In this document: one piece after another, positions 8,729 to 17,015 of the stretch
Position numbering within the stretch: position 1 is the first letter of the stretch
Layout: each line of letters starts with the position of its first letter
Source of the DNA: Hamadaea flava
GTDB taxonomy: Bacteria > Actinomycetota > Actinomycetes > Mycobacteriales > Micromonosporaceae
Direction: 5' to 3'
Assembly (NCBI RefSeq): GCF_024172085.1
Contig: NZ_JAMZDZ010000001.1
Location: 6,324,001-6,388,000 of the forward strand
DNA length: 64,000 nt
The notes under the pieces: generated by a model
The model's database searches: none
What the model saw: the letters and a program-made list of their open reading frames with translations, nothing else
Told to the model about the DNA's origin: nothing
Made by a program: the position numbers and the translations under genes

Positions 8729-10225
8729 TCACGCGAGGCGCAGAGCTGCCGCCGCCGCGTGACCGTTGGCCCGGCTGGCCCCGAAGGTGTTCATGAACGC
8801 CTTCGCGCCCGCCGGCCGCCACTCCGCCGGCCAGCCCATCTCCACGACCACCGTGGGATGCGTGGCCGCGAGCGCCTCGGTGAGCCGGCGGGCCGGCTCG
8901 GTGCGGTGGATGTGCCGGCCCACGATCACGATCGGGCGGTCGCCCGCCTTCGCGATGAGCGCACCGGTCGAGGTCTCCGCCGCGTCCGTGGTGAGCTGCT
9001 CGGTGCCGCCCAGGTGCTGGGCCAGGCCCCACGGCACCGGCCCCTCGGCGATGCTGTAGCCCGCGACGAGCTGCACGACCAGCGGGTTCTCGACACCCTC
9101 GACCGAACCCTCGACGCGGATCGCCCGCGCAGCGGCCGCGTAGCCCAGGTCCGGCTCGATCTCGGTCGGGAACGCACCCTGCGTCCACGCCGCGAGCTGC
9201 GAGTTCCGCTCGGCGGCCTCGGTCAGGCGAGCCAGCGGCAGTTCGCCGCGCTCGACCGCTGTCGCGATCTCCGCGACGACCCGCTCGATCAGGTCCAGGT
9301 CCACGTCCGCGCCGATGCACAGCAGGTCGCTGCCCGCGTTCAGGGACAGCACCGCGGCCCGCTCGATGCCGCCGGCGGCCTGCGCCGCTCCGGCCATCTC
9401 CAGCGCGTCGGTCACTATCACGCCGGTGAAGCCGAATTCCGCCCGCAGGAGGTCGTGCAGCACGCGCCGGCTGAAGGTCGCGGGCAGATCGCCCGTCAGC
9501 ACTGGTACGCGAATGTGCGCGGTCATGATGGACTTGACCCCGGCAGCGACCGCCGTCGCGAACGGAGGCAGTTCCCGTTCCCGCAGCACCTGCTCGCTGA
9601 CGTCGACGGTCGGCAGCCCGAGGTGGGAGTCGCTGACCGTCGCGCCGTGTCCGGGGAAGTGCTTGGCGCAAGCGGCGACGCCGGTCGACTGAAGGCCGAC
9701 GACGGCCGCGGCGGTGTGCGCGGCGACCTGCGTGGTGGCGGCGCCGAACGAGCGGGTGCCGATGACCGGGTTGTCGGTGGCGACGTTGACGTCGACGGTG
9801 GGCGCCAGGTTGAGGTTCACGCCGGCGGCCCGCAGATCCTGGCCGATCGCCTGGTAGATGCGGCTGGTGAGGCTGTAGTCGCCGATGAATCCCAGCGCGG
9901 CGTTGCCCGGGTACGGGCTGCCGCTGCGGTGGTAGAGCCGGGTGACGTCGCCACCCTCCTCGTCGAGGCTGATCAGAACGTCGGGGCGGGCCGCCCGCAG
10001 CTGCGAGGTGAGTCGGGCCAGCTGTTCGGGGGATTCGATGTTGTACCCGAACAGGCAGAATCCGGCCAGCCCTTCGGATACCAGGTCGACGGCCCATCGG
10101 GGGGCGGTGAGGGCTTCGGCGTCGAGCCGTCCGGCGCCGATGCCCACGCCCGATTCGGTCCGTCCACCGAAGGAGGGGAGCAGGGTCTGCAGGATGAGGC
10201 GCCGCAGCCCGGGGTCGATCGTCAT
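8729..10225 (-). CDS. Glycoside hydrolase family 3, beta-N-acetylhexosaminidase (NagZ-like)
   Basis: The 498-residue protein contains the NagZ-type hallmark KHFPGHGATVSDSHLGLP (about residues 180-197) with its catalytic Asp-His dyad. The nucleophile lies in VTDALEMAGA. The N-terminal barrel also shows LISLDEEGGDVTRLY. A C-terminal domain follows. There is no signal peptide, so it should act in the cytoplasm on imported GlcNAc-containing saccharides or cell-wall fragments. I chose the ATG at 10225 because GGGA lies 6 nt upstream; a GTG at 10237 is the alternative. It is divergent from a ROK regulator that probably controls it. Confidence 0.9.
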   Translation of the reverse strand: MTIDPGLRRLILQTLLPSFGGRTESGVGIGAGRLDAEALTAPRWAVDLVSEGLAGFCLFGYNIESPEQLARLTSQLRAARPDVLISLDEEGGDVTRLYHRSGSPYPGNAALGFIGDYSLTSRIYQAIGQDLRAAGVNLNLAPTVDVNVATDNPVIGTRSFGAATTQVAAHTAAAVVGLQSTGVAACAKHFPGHGATVSDSHLGLPTVDVSEQVLRERELPPFATAVAAGVKSIMTAHIRVPVLTGDLPATFSRRVLHDLLRAEFGFTGVIVTDALEMAGAAQAAGGIERAAVLSLNAGSDLLCIGADVDLDLIERVVAEIATAVERGELPLARLTEAAERNSQLAAWTQGAFPTEIEPDLGYAAAARAIRVEGSVEGVENPLVVQLVAGYSIAEGPVPWGLAQHLGGTEQLTTDAAETSTGALIAKAGDRPIVIVGRHIHRTEPARRLTEALAATHPTVVVEMGWPAEWRPAGAKAFMNTFGASRANGHAAAAALRLA

Positions 10226-10335
10226 CTCGTGTCCCACTGTTCGTCGTGTTCCGGGGTGGACCTCCGCCGGTGCGGCGGGGCCGTGTCGCTTGACCGGGGG
10301 GACGTCCCCACCTACTGAGACGTCGTACCCTAGCC

Positions 10336-10380
10336 GTTAGTGGTAAAGCATTGCCAATCTAATAAGAAACTTTACTAAAC
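10336..10380. promoter_or_regulatory. AT-rich operator region between the GH3 and ROK genes
   Basis: Two related half-sites face each other: GTTAGTGGTAAAGC on the top strand (10336-10349) and GTTTAGTAAAGTTTC on the bottom strand (10366-10380). The stretch is far more AT-rich than its surroundings and sits in the 171-bp divergent gap, where a ROK repressor would be expected to bind. Confidence 0.5.
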
Positions 10381-10396
10381 GCCAGAGGCTGCCGCC

Positions 10397-11575
10397 ATGT
10401 CATCTGCTCGTCTCCCGGGAACCCCCCGTCTCCTGCGCGCTCTCAACGACCGAGCCGCACTCGAACTCTTGCTGGAGCATGGTCCCCTCACGCGTACCCA
10501 GCTCGGCGAACGCACCGGCCTGTCCAAGGTCACCGCATCCCAGCTGGTCGAACGCCTGGAGGAGCGCGGCCTGGTCCGGCGCGTCGGCGAGCAGGCCGGT
10601 GGGCGGGGTCCGAATGCCCAGCTCTACGCGGTGACACCGTCCAGTGCCTACGTCGTCGGCGTGGATGTCGGCCCGGACCACGTGGTCGCGGCCTGCGCCG
10701 ACATCACAGGTTCGATAGTAGGCCGTGTCGAGCACTCCACTCGGGACACCGACGACCCCGTGGGCCTCGTGCACTCGGCCGTGCTGGAGGCGGCCGACCT
10801 CGGCGGCGCGGCGCTGAGCGACATCCGCCGGATCGTCCTCGGCACCCCCGGTCTGGTCGACCCGTCGACCGGCGACATCGCCTTCGCGTGGGACCTGCCG
10901 CGCTGGCATCGCGGTCTGCTCGCCAACCTGCGCGAGGACCTGATCCCCGACGTGTTCTTCGAGAACGACGTGAACCTGGCCGCCGTCACCGAGGCGCACG
11001 AAGGCGCCGCGCGCGGTGTCGGCGACTTCCTCCTCGTCTGGATCGACCGCGGCGTCGGCCTCGCCGTCATGCTCGGCGGGCGGCTGCACCGCGGCGCGAC
11101 CGGTGCGGCGGGCGAGATCGGCTGGCTGCCCGTCCCCGGCGCGGACCTGCCTCGGGACGTCAGCAAGCGGGGGGCCAAGGGCGCGTTCCAGGCCATCGCC
11201 GGGGCCGACGCGGTGCTCGCCGTCGCGCGCGAGAACGGCTTCAAGGGACGTACGGCGGGCGAAGCGGTGCGGGCTGCCATCGCCGCCGGCACCAAGGGCG
11301 GTCCCGTCCTCGACGAGTTGGCCCGGCGACTGGCGCTCGGCGTCGCCTCCATCGGCGTCGTCCTCGACCCGTCGCTCGTCGTGCTCGCCGGCGAAGTCGG
11401 CCAGGCCGGCGGCACACCGCTCGCCGACCGGGTGCAGCACGAGGTCGCCGCGATCTCGGTGGTCTCGCCGCGCGTCGTCGTCTCCGAGGTCGGCGCCGAG
11501 CCGGTGCTGCGCGGGGCGCTGCTGACCGGCCTCGACGCCGTACGCGACCAGGTCTTCGGCTCCACCACCAACTAA
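10397..11575 (+). CDS. ROK-family transcriptional regulator (NagC/XylR type)
   Basis: The 392-residue protein has an N-terminal winged helix-turn-helix (about residues 15-75, with LTRTQLGERTGLSKVTASQL) and then a ROK sugar-kinase-like domain. The domain has VVGVDVGPDHV and a GATGAAGEIGWL region. The Cys-rich zinc motif (CxCGxxGC) common in ROK proteins is not present; the matching region reads WLPVPGADLPRD. It probably senses an aminosugar or a wall-derived sugar and represses the divergent GH3 gene. AGAGG lies 8 nt before the ATG. Confidence 0.85.
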   Translation: MSSARLPGTPRLLRALNDRAALELLLEHGPLTRTQLGERTGLSKVTASQLVERLEERGLVRRVGEQAGGRGPNAQLYAVTPSSAYVVGVDVGPDHVVAACADITGSIVGRVEHSTRDTDDPVGLVHSAVLEAADLGGAALSDIRRIVLGTPGLVDPSTGDIAFAWDLPRWHRGLLANLREDLIPDVFFENDVNLAAVTEAHEGAARGVGDFLLVWIDRGVGLAVMLGGRLHRGATGAAGEIGWLPVPGADLPRDVSKRGAKGAFQAIAGADAVLAVARENGFKGRTAGEAVRAAIAAGTKGGPVLDELARRLALGVASIGVVLDPSLVVLAGEVGQAGGTPLADRVQHEVAAISVVSPRVVVSEVGAEPVLRGALLTGLDAVRDQVFGSTTN

Positions 11576-11582
11576 CGTTCCT

Positions 11583-11643
11583 TGCAGATCAGGGATGTGC
11601 GGCCTACCGGAGCCTCCGGAAGCCTGCACGTCCCTGATCTGCA
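11583..11643. repeat. Nested-hairpin intergenic element, copy A
   Basis: 18-nt arms (TGCAGATCAGGGATGTGC, 11583-11600, with 11626-11643) match at 17 of 18 positions. The mismatch becomes a G-U pair in RNA. The loop holds a second small hairpin (CCGGA-GCC-TCCGG). It lies between convergent genes. Related copies are at 15812, 45171 and 53355. Confidence 0.7.
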
Positions 11644-11654
11644 CCCGTAAAGGG

Positions 11655-12620
11655 CTAGGCGAGGTCGCGGCGGCGGAAGACGCCGAACGCGGTCGCCAGC
11701 ACCACCGCGACGAGCGTCCCGAGCACAACCGCGCCCTGCCACCACTCGACGTGCCCGTACTCGTCGTACCTGATGTAGTACTGCAAGGAGCCGGTCATCC
11801 AGGTGCCGACGTAGGTCGACAGGAACCAGGGCTCCTGCGGCCGATAGCCGAGCACCTCCATGACCAGGCGCGCCCCGGCCTCCCAGACGACGGCGTACGC
11901 CGTGAGCAGGCCCAGGGCGGCGGCGGTGTGCCGGCCGACGGTGGCGACCCCGAAAGAGACCGCGGTGACCATCACGGCCAGCGCGACACCGCGAGCGACG
12001 AGGACGACGAGGTTGCCGACGAAGTCGGAGTCGATCCCGCCGACGTAGCCGGTCGCCTGGGCGATGCCGTAGAACGTCGCGACGTAGATCGCCGAGAACA
12101 CGACCGAGAACAGGCCGACCGAGCCGAGCAGGACGGCCAGCTTCGCCCCGAGGACGCGTACGCGCTCCGGCCGCCACAGCAGCAGATTGGTCGCACCGCC
12201 GCTGGCCAGTTCGGCCCCGATGAAGGTGGCCCCGACGAGGAACCCGAACAACGCCAGGTACGCCGCCAGGAACCCGATCAGCGGCCGGATCGACGTCTTG
12301 AAGACGTAGGTGTCGTAGAGGAAGTCCTCGGGCTGTACGACGGTCAGCCGGCAGACGTTCGGGTACTTCGCCCGCTCGACGGCCGTCGAGTCGGGCGAAT
12401 GCGCGGCCACGCACTCGTCGTAGAGCTGTCGGTGGATCTCGTTCTCGGAGTTGGCCTGCATGACCGCGCTCGCCCAGTCGGCGGCGGTCGGCTGGTGGCT
12501 GCCCGCCATGGTCACCGCGACGGTCACCCCGAACACGCCGATCATCACGGCCGTCAGGATCTGCACGAACCGCCGGGAGAACAGCCGTTGCAGCTCGGCC
12601 CGGAGCAGATTGCCCTTCAC
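11655..12620 (-). CDS. ABC transporter permease (ABC-2 type)
   Basis: The 321-residue protein has about six hydrophobic segments. The first follows a basic N-terminus (KGNLLRAELQRLFSRRF) and the last ends in the cytoplasmic tail VFRRRDLA. A large extracytoplasmic loop (about residues 40-110) carries two Cys. This is the plan of an ABC-2 exporter permease. The GTG start overlaps the stop of the ATPase gene (GTGA), so the upstream extension of the open frame is ignored. Substrate unknown. Confidence 0.8.
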   Translation of the reverse strand: MKGNLLRAELQRLFSRRFVQILTAVMIGVFGVTVAVTMAGSHQPTAADWASAVMQANSENEIHRQLYDECVAAHSPDSTAVERAKYPNVCRLTVVQPEDFLYDTYVFKTSIRPLIGFLAAYLALFGFLVGATFIGAELASGGATNLLLWRPERVRVLGAKLAVLLGSVGLFSVVFSAIYVATFYGIAQATGYVGGIDSDFVGNLVVLVARGVALAVMVTAVSFGVATVGRHTAAALGLLTAYAVVWEAGARLVMEVLGYRPQEPWFLSTYVGTWMTGSLQYYIRYDEYGHVEWWQGAVVLGTLVAVVLATAFGVFRRRDLA

Positions 12621-13597
12621 GCGACGACCTCCATCTCGCTGGACTGCACCCGCACCGCGTCGTCGACCTGCCGGTACGCCCCCGGCAGCGGGCGGGTCGC
12701 GGTCAGGTCCAGGAAGACGCTCTCCAGATCGGCCCCGATCGGGGTCAGCTCGGTCAGCCACACCTCGGCCCGGCCGAGCGCCTCGCTGATCTCGGCCGCG
12801 TCGGCGACCCCGGCCACGACCAGGTGGCCGTCGGTCGCCGAGACGGTCAGGCCCGCCCCTTCGAGGACTTCGCGAGCCCGGTCCAGCTGCTTCACGCGTA
12901 CCAGATATTCGCCCTTGGAATGCTCGGCCAGCACGTCGCCGACGGGTCCCGCGACCACGCGGCGGCCGCGCGAGATGATCGTGACTGTGTCGCAGACCTG
13001 CTCGATCTCGCTCAGGATGTGGCTGGAGACCAGCACCGTGACGCCCTCCGCAGCGAGATCGCGCAGCAGCGTGCGCATCTCGTGGATGCCGCCCGGGTCG
13101 AGTCCGTTCGCCGGTTCGTCCAGAATGAGCAGCTCCGGGGCCTTGAGGAGGGCGGAGGCCACCGCGAGCCGCTGCTTCATGCCGAGCGAGAAGGTCTTCA
13201 CCCGCTCGTCGGCCCGATCGCGCAGGCCGACCCGCTCGAGCACCTCGTCCACTCGCGGAGCCGCCACCCCGCCCGCCGTAGCGAGCAGCGCCAACGTCTT
13301 GCGCGCGGTGAAGTTCTCGAAGAACGCCGGGCTCTCCACGATCGCACCCACCCGGTGGGCCACCTGGGCGTAGTCTCCGCTCGGCCGGCCCAGCACGGTC
13401 ATCTCTCCAGCGTCGGCGCGGACCAGCCCGAGCAGCGTCCGCAACGTCGTCGTCTTCCCCGAGCCGTTCGGCCCCAGGAAGCCGTGCACCTGGCCCGCCT
13501 CGACGGTCATGTCGAAGCCGTCCAGGGCGACCTTCCCGCCGCCGCGCAGCCTGCGGAAGGTCTTCCGCAATCCGCGTATCTCGATCACCGCTGTCAT
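12617..13597 (-). CDS. ABC transporter ATP-binding protein
   Basis: The 326-residue protein has Walker A GPNGSGKTTTL, an LSGGQ-equivalent FSLGMKQRL, Walker B LLILDEPANGLD and the switch His in VSSHIL. It has the longer C-terminal part seen in ABC-2 exporter ATPases. The ATG at 13597 (MTAVIEIRGLRKTF) begins the domain exactly; the upstream open frame lacks support. It forms an export pair with the overlapping permease. Drug, peptide or lipid export are all possible. Confidence 0.88.
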   Translation of the reverse strand: MTAVIEIRGLRKTFRRLRGGGKVALDGFDMTVEAGQVHGFLGPNGSGKTTTLRTLLGLVRADAGEMTVLGRPSGDYAQVAHRVGAIVESPAFFENFTARKTLALLATAGGVAAPRVDEVLERVGLRDRADERVKTFSLGMKQRLAVASALLKAPELLILDEPANGLDPGGIHEMRTLLRDLAAEGVTVLVSSHILSEIEQVCDTVTIISRGRRVVAGPVGDVLAEHSKGEYLVRVKQLDRAREVLEGAGLTVSATDGHLVVAGVADAAEISEALGRAEVWLTELTPIGADLESVFLDLTATRPLPGAYRQVDDAVRVQSSEMEVVA

Positions 13598-13746
13598 GCC
13601 CGCTATGACGTCGGCGGAGGCATCGCGAGTTTCCAACCGATCGGCTGATTTCTGTGGCTCGCTACGATGGCCGCGTGATCGAGCAGGTAAGACGGACCTC
13701 CGCGCTGCCCGAGGCCGCCGCGTCTGCGTCAGGCGGCGGTGCACGC

Positions 13747-13860
13747 CATGATCGTCGGTGGCCGCCGATCTCGGCGGTTCGGGGCTCCATGATCGTCGGT
13801 GGCCGCCATTCTTGGTGGCGAGGGCGGGCTGATCGTCGGTCGCCGCCGATCTTGTGATGG
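13747..13860. repeat. Three direct repeats in the 13598-13919 intergenic region
   Basis: Three copies begin at 13747, 13788 and 13829, a 41-bp period. Each starts with TGATCGTCGGT followed by G/CGCCGCC. The first also folds on itself (CCGCCGA-TC-TCGGCGG). The 322-bp gap between the divergent ABC genes otherwise holds no gene I can support. An open frame over the repeats (13654-13857) encodes a low-complexity Arg-rich peptide and looks spurious. The element may regulate either divergent gene or be a minisatellite. Confidence 0.6.
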
Positions 13861-13919
13861 ACCCCGGCGGGCGAGGCCCCGGGCGTACTCGCTCGCGGTG
13901 TAGCTGATTTGATAGCCCC

Positions 13920-14762
13920 GTGGCGCACGATCAGCTTCCCGACCCACCCGTCGTGGACGACCTTCCCGCCGCGGACGACCCGGATCTGGCCGTCGCGGCC
14001 GATCACGTGGTCGTCACGCGCTCCGGCCAGCACCTGCTGCGTGACCTGACCTGGCGGGTCGAGCTGGACGAACGCTGGGTCGTGCTCGGCCCCAACGGCG
14101 CCGGGAAGACCACCCTGATCAATCTGGCCGCCGGGCGTACGCACCCGACCAGTGGCACGATGCACGTCCTGGGCGAGCGGATCGGCCGGACCGACCTGCA
14201 CGAGCTGCGTACGCGGGTGGGTCTGTCGACCGCGGCGCTGGCCGAGACCATCCCGGCCGACGAGATCGTCCGCAACGTGGTCGTCACCGCCGCCTGGTCG
14301 GTCATGGGCCGGTGGAAAGAGGACTACGACCCCGGGGACCTGGCCCGGGCGGAGGCGCTGATGGCGCAGTTCGGCGTCGGGCACCTGGCCGAGCGGCTCT
14401 ACGGCACCCTCTCCGAGGGCGAGCGCAAGCGCGTGCAGATCTCGCGGGCGCTGATGACCGACCCCGAACTGCTGCTGCTCGACGAACCGGCCGCCGGTCT
14501 GGATCTGGGCGGTCGCGAGGACCTCGTCGGCCGGCTCGCCCGGGTCGCGGCGGATCCGGACTCTCCGGCGTTGGTGCTGGTCACGCACCATGTGGAGGAG
14601 ATTCCGCCGAACTTCACCCATGCCATGCTGCTGCGCCAAGGCGGGGTCGTGGCGGCCGGGCTGCTGGACGAGGTGATCACCGGCGACAACTTGTCGGCGA
14701 CTTTCGGCGTCCCCTTGAAGGTGAGTTACGAGGACGGGCGGTTCAGCGCCCGAGCGTCTTGA
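13920..14762 (+). CDS. ABC ATPase, soluble single-domain
   Basis: The 280-residue protein has Walker A GPNGAGKTTLI, signature LSEGERKRV, Walker B LLLLDEPAAGLD and VTHHVEEI. No permease gene is adjacent on this strand. It overlaps a DUF402 gene by TTGA. The overall look (charged N-terminal tail of about 25 residues, 'HHVEEIP' region) resembles the YlmA-like actinobacterial ATPases of unknown substrate. The GTG at 13920 was taken as the start; no clear ribosome binding site is present. Confidence 0.82.
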   Translation: MAHDQLPDPPVVDDLPAADDPDLAVAADHVVVTRSGQHLLRDLTWRVELDERWVVLGPNGAGKTTLINLAAGRTHPTSGTMHVLGERIGRTDLHELRTRVGLSTAALAETIPADEIVRNVVVTAAWSVMGRWKEDYDPGDLARAEALMAQFGVGHLAERLYGTLSEGERKRVQISRALMTDPELLLLDEPAAGLDLGGREDLVGRLARVAADPDSPALVLVTHHVEEIPPNFTHAMLLRQGGVVAAGLLDEVITGDNLSATFGVPLKVSYEDGRFSARAS

Positions 14763-15370
14763 CGCTCTTCCGCCCTGGGGACACCGTCGTACGCCGTGAG
14801 GTGATCCGGGGCGAACTGTGGTTCGCGTCGCCGTCGATCTGCGTACAGGACGACGGCGACCTGCTGGTGACCTATCAGCCACCCGGCAGCCCGTTCGCGT
14901 TCCCGGACGGCGAGTTCCCGGCCGGCCGGCATCCGTGGGACCTAGCCGGGCACCGTAGCTGGCAGGGCCACGGCCTGCTCTCGCTGCACTGGGCGGACGT
15001 CGACCACGCGATCTTCGTGTTCTGGACGGGCCCGGAGCGGCGGTTCACCGGGTGGTACTTCAACCTGCAGGACGCGCCACGGCGTACGCCCATCGGGTTC
15101 GACACCCTCGACCACGAGCTGGACATCGTCTGGCCCGCCGGCGCGCCCTCGTGGGAGTGGAAGGACGTCGAGGAGTTCGCCCGCACCGGCGAACTGCGCT
15201 ACCCGGGCCGGGTCTCCGAGATCCAGGCCGAAGGCGACCGGATCGCCGCCCGGCTCGACGCGGGGGCGCGCTGGTGGGACGAGAGCTGGGCGACCTGGGA
15301 GCCGGACCCGTCCTGGACGCCCCGGGCGCTGCCTGACGGCTGGGAATCGGTTCCCTGGGCCAACCGCTGA
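14759..15370 (+). CDS. DUF402-domain protein (FomD-like fold)
   Basis: The 203-residue protein has the DUF402 pattern: WYFNLQDAPRRTPIGFDTLDHELDIVW followed by EWKDVEEFARTGEL. Family members such as FomD are metal-dependent hydrolases of nucleotide-type conjugates; which substrate applies here is unknown. No ATG or GTG is usable near the domain start. I therefore chose the TTG that overlaps the ABC ATPase stop (TTGA), which also implies coupling. The pairing with the ATPase hints at a shared role. Confidence 0.75.
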   Translation: MTLFRPGDTVVRREVIRGELWFASPSICVQDDGDLLVTYQPPGSPFAFPDGEFPAGRHPWDLAGHRSWQGHGLLSLHWADVDHAIFVFWTGPERRFTGWYFNLQDAPRRTPIGFDTLDHELDIVWPAGAPSWEWKDVEEFARTGELRYPGRVSEIQAEGDRIAARLDAGARWWDESWATWEPDPSWTPRALPDGWESVPWANR

Positions 15371-15403
15371 ACAACGCTTGCGCCCACGCGGGATGATCAG
15401 AGG

Positions 15404-15781
15404 ATGCGGACCATCCTGAACATCCTTTGGTTCATCTTCGGGAGCGGCTTCCTGCTCGCTCTCGCGTACGCCTTCGCCGGTGTGCTGTGCTTCATCTTCA
15501 TCGTGACGATCCCGTTCGGGGTCGCCTCGTTCCGGCTGGCCCGCTATGCGCTGTGGCCGTTCGGCTACACGATCACCGAGAAGCCGAGCGCGGGCATCGC
15601 CTCGACCATCGCCAACGTGGTGTGGCTGATCATCGCGGGCTGGTGGCTGGCCCTCACGCACGTCGTGACCGGTATCGCCCAGTGCCTGACCATCATCGGC
15701 ATCCCGTTCGGCATCGCCAACTTCAAGCTCGTGCCCGCCGCGCTGTGGCCGCTCGGCCGCGAGATCGTCGCCAAGCCCTGA
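15404..15781 (+). CDS. YccF-family inner membrane protein
   Basis: The 125-residue protein has two near-repeated halves, each with a hydrophobic helix followed by IPFG(V/I)A-(S/N)F(R/K)L and WPFG/WPLG. This duplication is the YccF signature. It is an integral membrane protein of unknown function. AGAGG overlaps the region just before the ATG. Confidence 0.88.
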   Translation: MRTILNILWFIFGSGFLLALAYAFAGVLCFIFIVTIPFGVASFRLARYALWPFGYTITEKPSAGIASTIANVVWLIIAGWWLALTHVVTGIAQCLTIIGIPFGIANFKLVPAALWPLGREIVAKP

Positions 15782-15811
15782 CGCCCCGCCCGGACGCCCC
15801 CGTCTTAGGCG

Positions 15812-15870
15812 GCAGATCACGGTTATGCCTGCTAAAACCGCTCAAGATCGCAGGTGTAACCGTGATCTGC
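15812..15870. repeat. Nested-hairpin intergenic element, copy B
   Basis: 20-nt arms (GCAGATCACGGTTATGCCTG with 15851-15870) match at 18 of 20 positions around a 19-nt loop. It shares GCAGATCACGGTTA with copy C at 45171. Confidence 0.65.
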
Positions 15871-15959
15871 TGGGAATCCTGGCTAGGTGTGGCAGGGCAG
15901 GTGGCACGAGAACCGGCCGAACGGATGATGTTGCGGTCGCCACAACGTGAGGAAAGCTC

Positions 15960-15987
15960 CCGGGAAAGTTCGCCAAAAGTTTCCCGG
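15960..15987. promoter_or_regulatory. Inverted repeat just upstream of the LacI gene
   Basis: CCGGGAAA (15960-15967) faces TTTCCCGG (15980-15987) across 12 bp, ending next to the ribosome binding site of the LacI gene. It resembles a half-site pair for a LacI-type protein. Confidence 0.4.
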
Positions 15988-15998
15988 AGGCGTCGCAC

Positions 15999-17015
15999 GT
16001 GGGACGGAAACGTTTCCAACATGGGACTCACACCGGTCCGGCCACTGTCCGGACCGTCGCCGACCTGGCGGGAGTCTCGATCGCGTCCGCCAGCCGGGTG
16101 CTGAACGGACTAGGGGGCAGCCCTGAGCTGTCCGCCCGCGTCAAGGCGGCCGCCGAACGCGTGGGCTACGTGCCCAACGCCATCGCGCGATCGCTTCAGG
16201 CGCAGCGTACGGGGCTGATCGGGCTGGCCGTGGCCGACATCGGCAACCCGGTCTACGTGCAGATGATGCGCGCGATCGAGCAGGAGATCGCCGGGTCCGG
16301 CCGGCAGCTGCTCATCCAGGCCACCAACGCGCACACGGCGAACGAGACCGAGCTGTTGCGCGGGCTGGCCCGGCGCTACGTCGACGGCCTGATCATGTCG
16401 CCGCTGCGGGTCACCGAAGCGCATCTGCACGAGTTGGGGCGTACGGCGGTGCCGGTGGTCGTCGTCGGTCAGCTGCCCGACGAGACCCCGATCGACAACG
16501 TCCGCGCGGACTCCATCGCCGGCGTCGCCCTCGCCGTCGACCACCTCGTCGAGCTGGGGCGTACGCGGATCGTCCTGATCAACGGCGCCCCGGACACGGT
16601 GCCCGGAGCGCACCGTGACGCCGGATTCCGCGCCGCGCTCGCCCGGCACGGCCACGAACCGGTCGGCGTGGAGAACGGCGAGTTCACCTTCGACGCCGGA
16701 CTTCAGGCGACCCGGCGGCTGCTCAACCGCACCCGACCGGACGCCATCTTCGCCGCCAACGATCTCATCGCCGCCGGCGCGCTGCACGCGCTGCTGGAGG
16801 CGGGCATTCGCGTACCTGAGGAGGTGGCGCTGGTCGGCATGGACAACACCGACATCGCCGAGCTCACGTTCCCCCGGCTGACCAGCGTCGACCTCGGCGC
16901 GGCGGCCCGTGGCCGCAAGGCGGCCCAACTTCTGCTGTCCCGTCTGGACGATCCGACGCTGCCCGCCCGCCGGGAGAGCATCGCCCCCGCCCTCGTCCGC
17001 CGGGAGTCCGCATGA
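15999..17015 (+). CDS. LacI-family transcriptional regulator
   Basis: The 338-residue protein has the LacI helix-turn-helix (VRTVADLAGVSIASASRVLN, about residues 17-36) and hinge (YVPNAIARSLQAQRT). A periplasmic-binding-protein-like sensor domain follows (IIMSPLRVTE-type core and VGMDNTDIAELTFPRLTSV near the end). The GTG start is strong: CGGAGG lies 8 nt upstream and no other in-frame start exists. A perfect LacI-type palindrome lies inside codons 3-7, so it may repress its own gene. Its stop overlaps the permease start (ATGA), making it the first gene of the catabolic operon, which it probably controls. Confidence 0.93.
   Translation: MGRKRFQHGTHTGPATVRTVADLAGVSIASASRVLNGLGGSPELSARVKAAAERVGYVPNAIARSLQAQRTGLIGLAVADIGNPVYVQMMRAIEQEIAGSGRQLLIQATNAHTANETELLRGLARRYVDGLIMSPLRVTEAHLHELGRTAVPVVVVGQLPDETPIDNVRADSIAGVALAVDHLVELGRTRIVLINGAPDTVPGAHRDAGFRAALARHGHEPVGVENGEFTFDAGLQATRRLLNRTRPDAIFAANDLIAAGALHALLEAGIRVPEEVALVGMDNTDIAELTFPRLTSVDLGAAARGRKAAQLLLSRLDDPTLPARRESIAPALVRRESA
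16006..16017. promoter_or_regulatory. LacI operator palindrome inside the regulator gene
   Basis: GGAAACGTTTCC is a perfect 12-bp palindrome with the central CG typical of LacI-family sites. It lies in the first codons of the regulator itself, a position suited to autorepression. Confidence 0.6.

Noticed and set aside
13654-13857. Plus-strand 67-codon open frame across the repeats at 13.7 kb
   Set aside because: It is Arg/Ser-rich, repeats with the DNA repeat and has no ribosome binding site; it looks like chance in GC-rich DNA.
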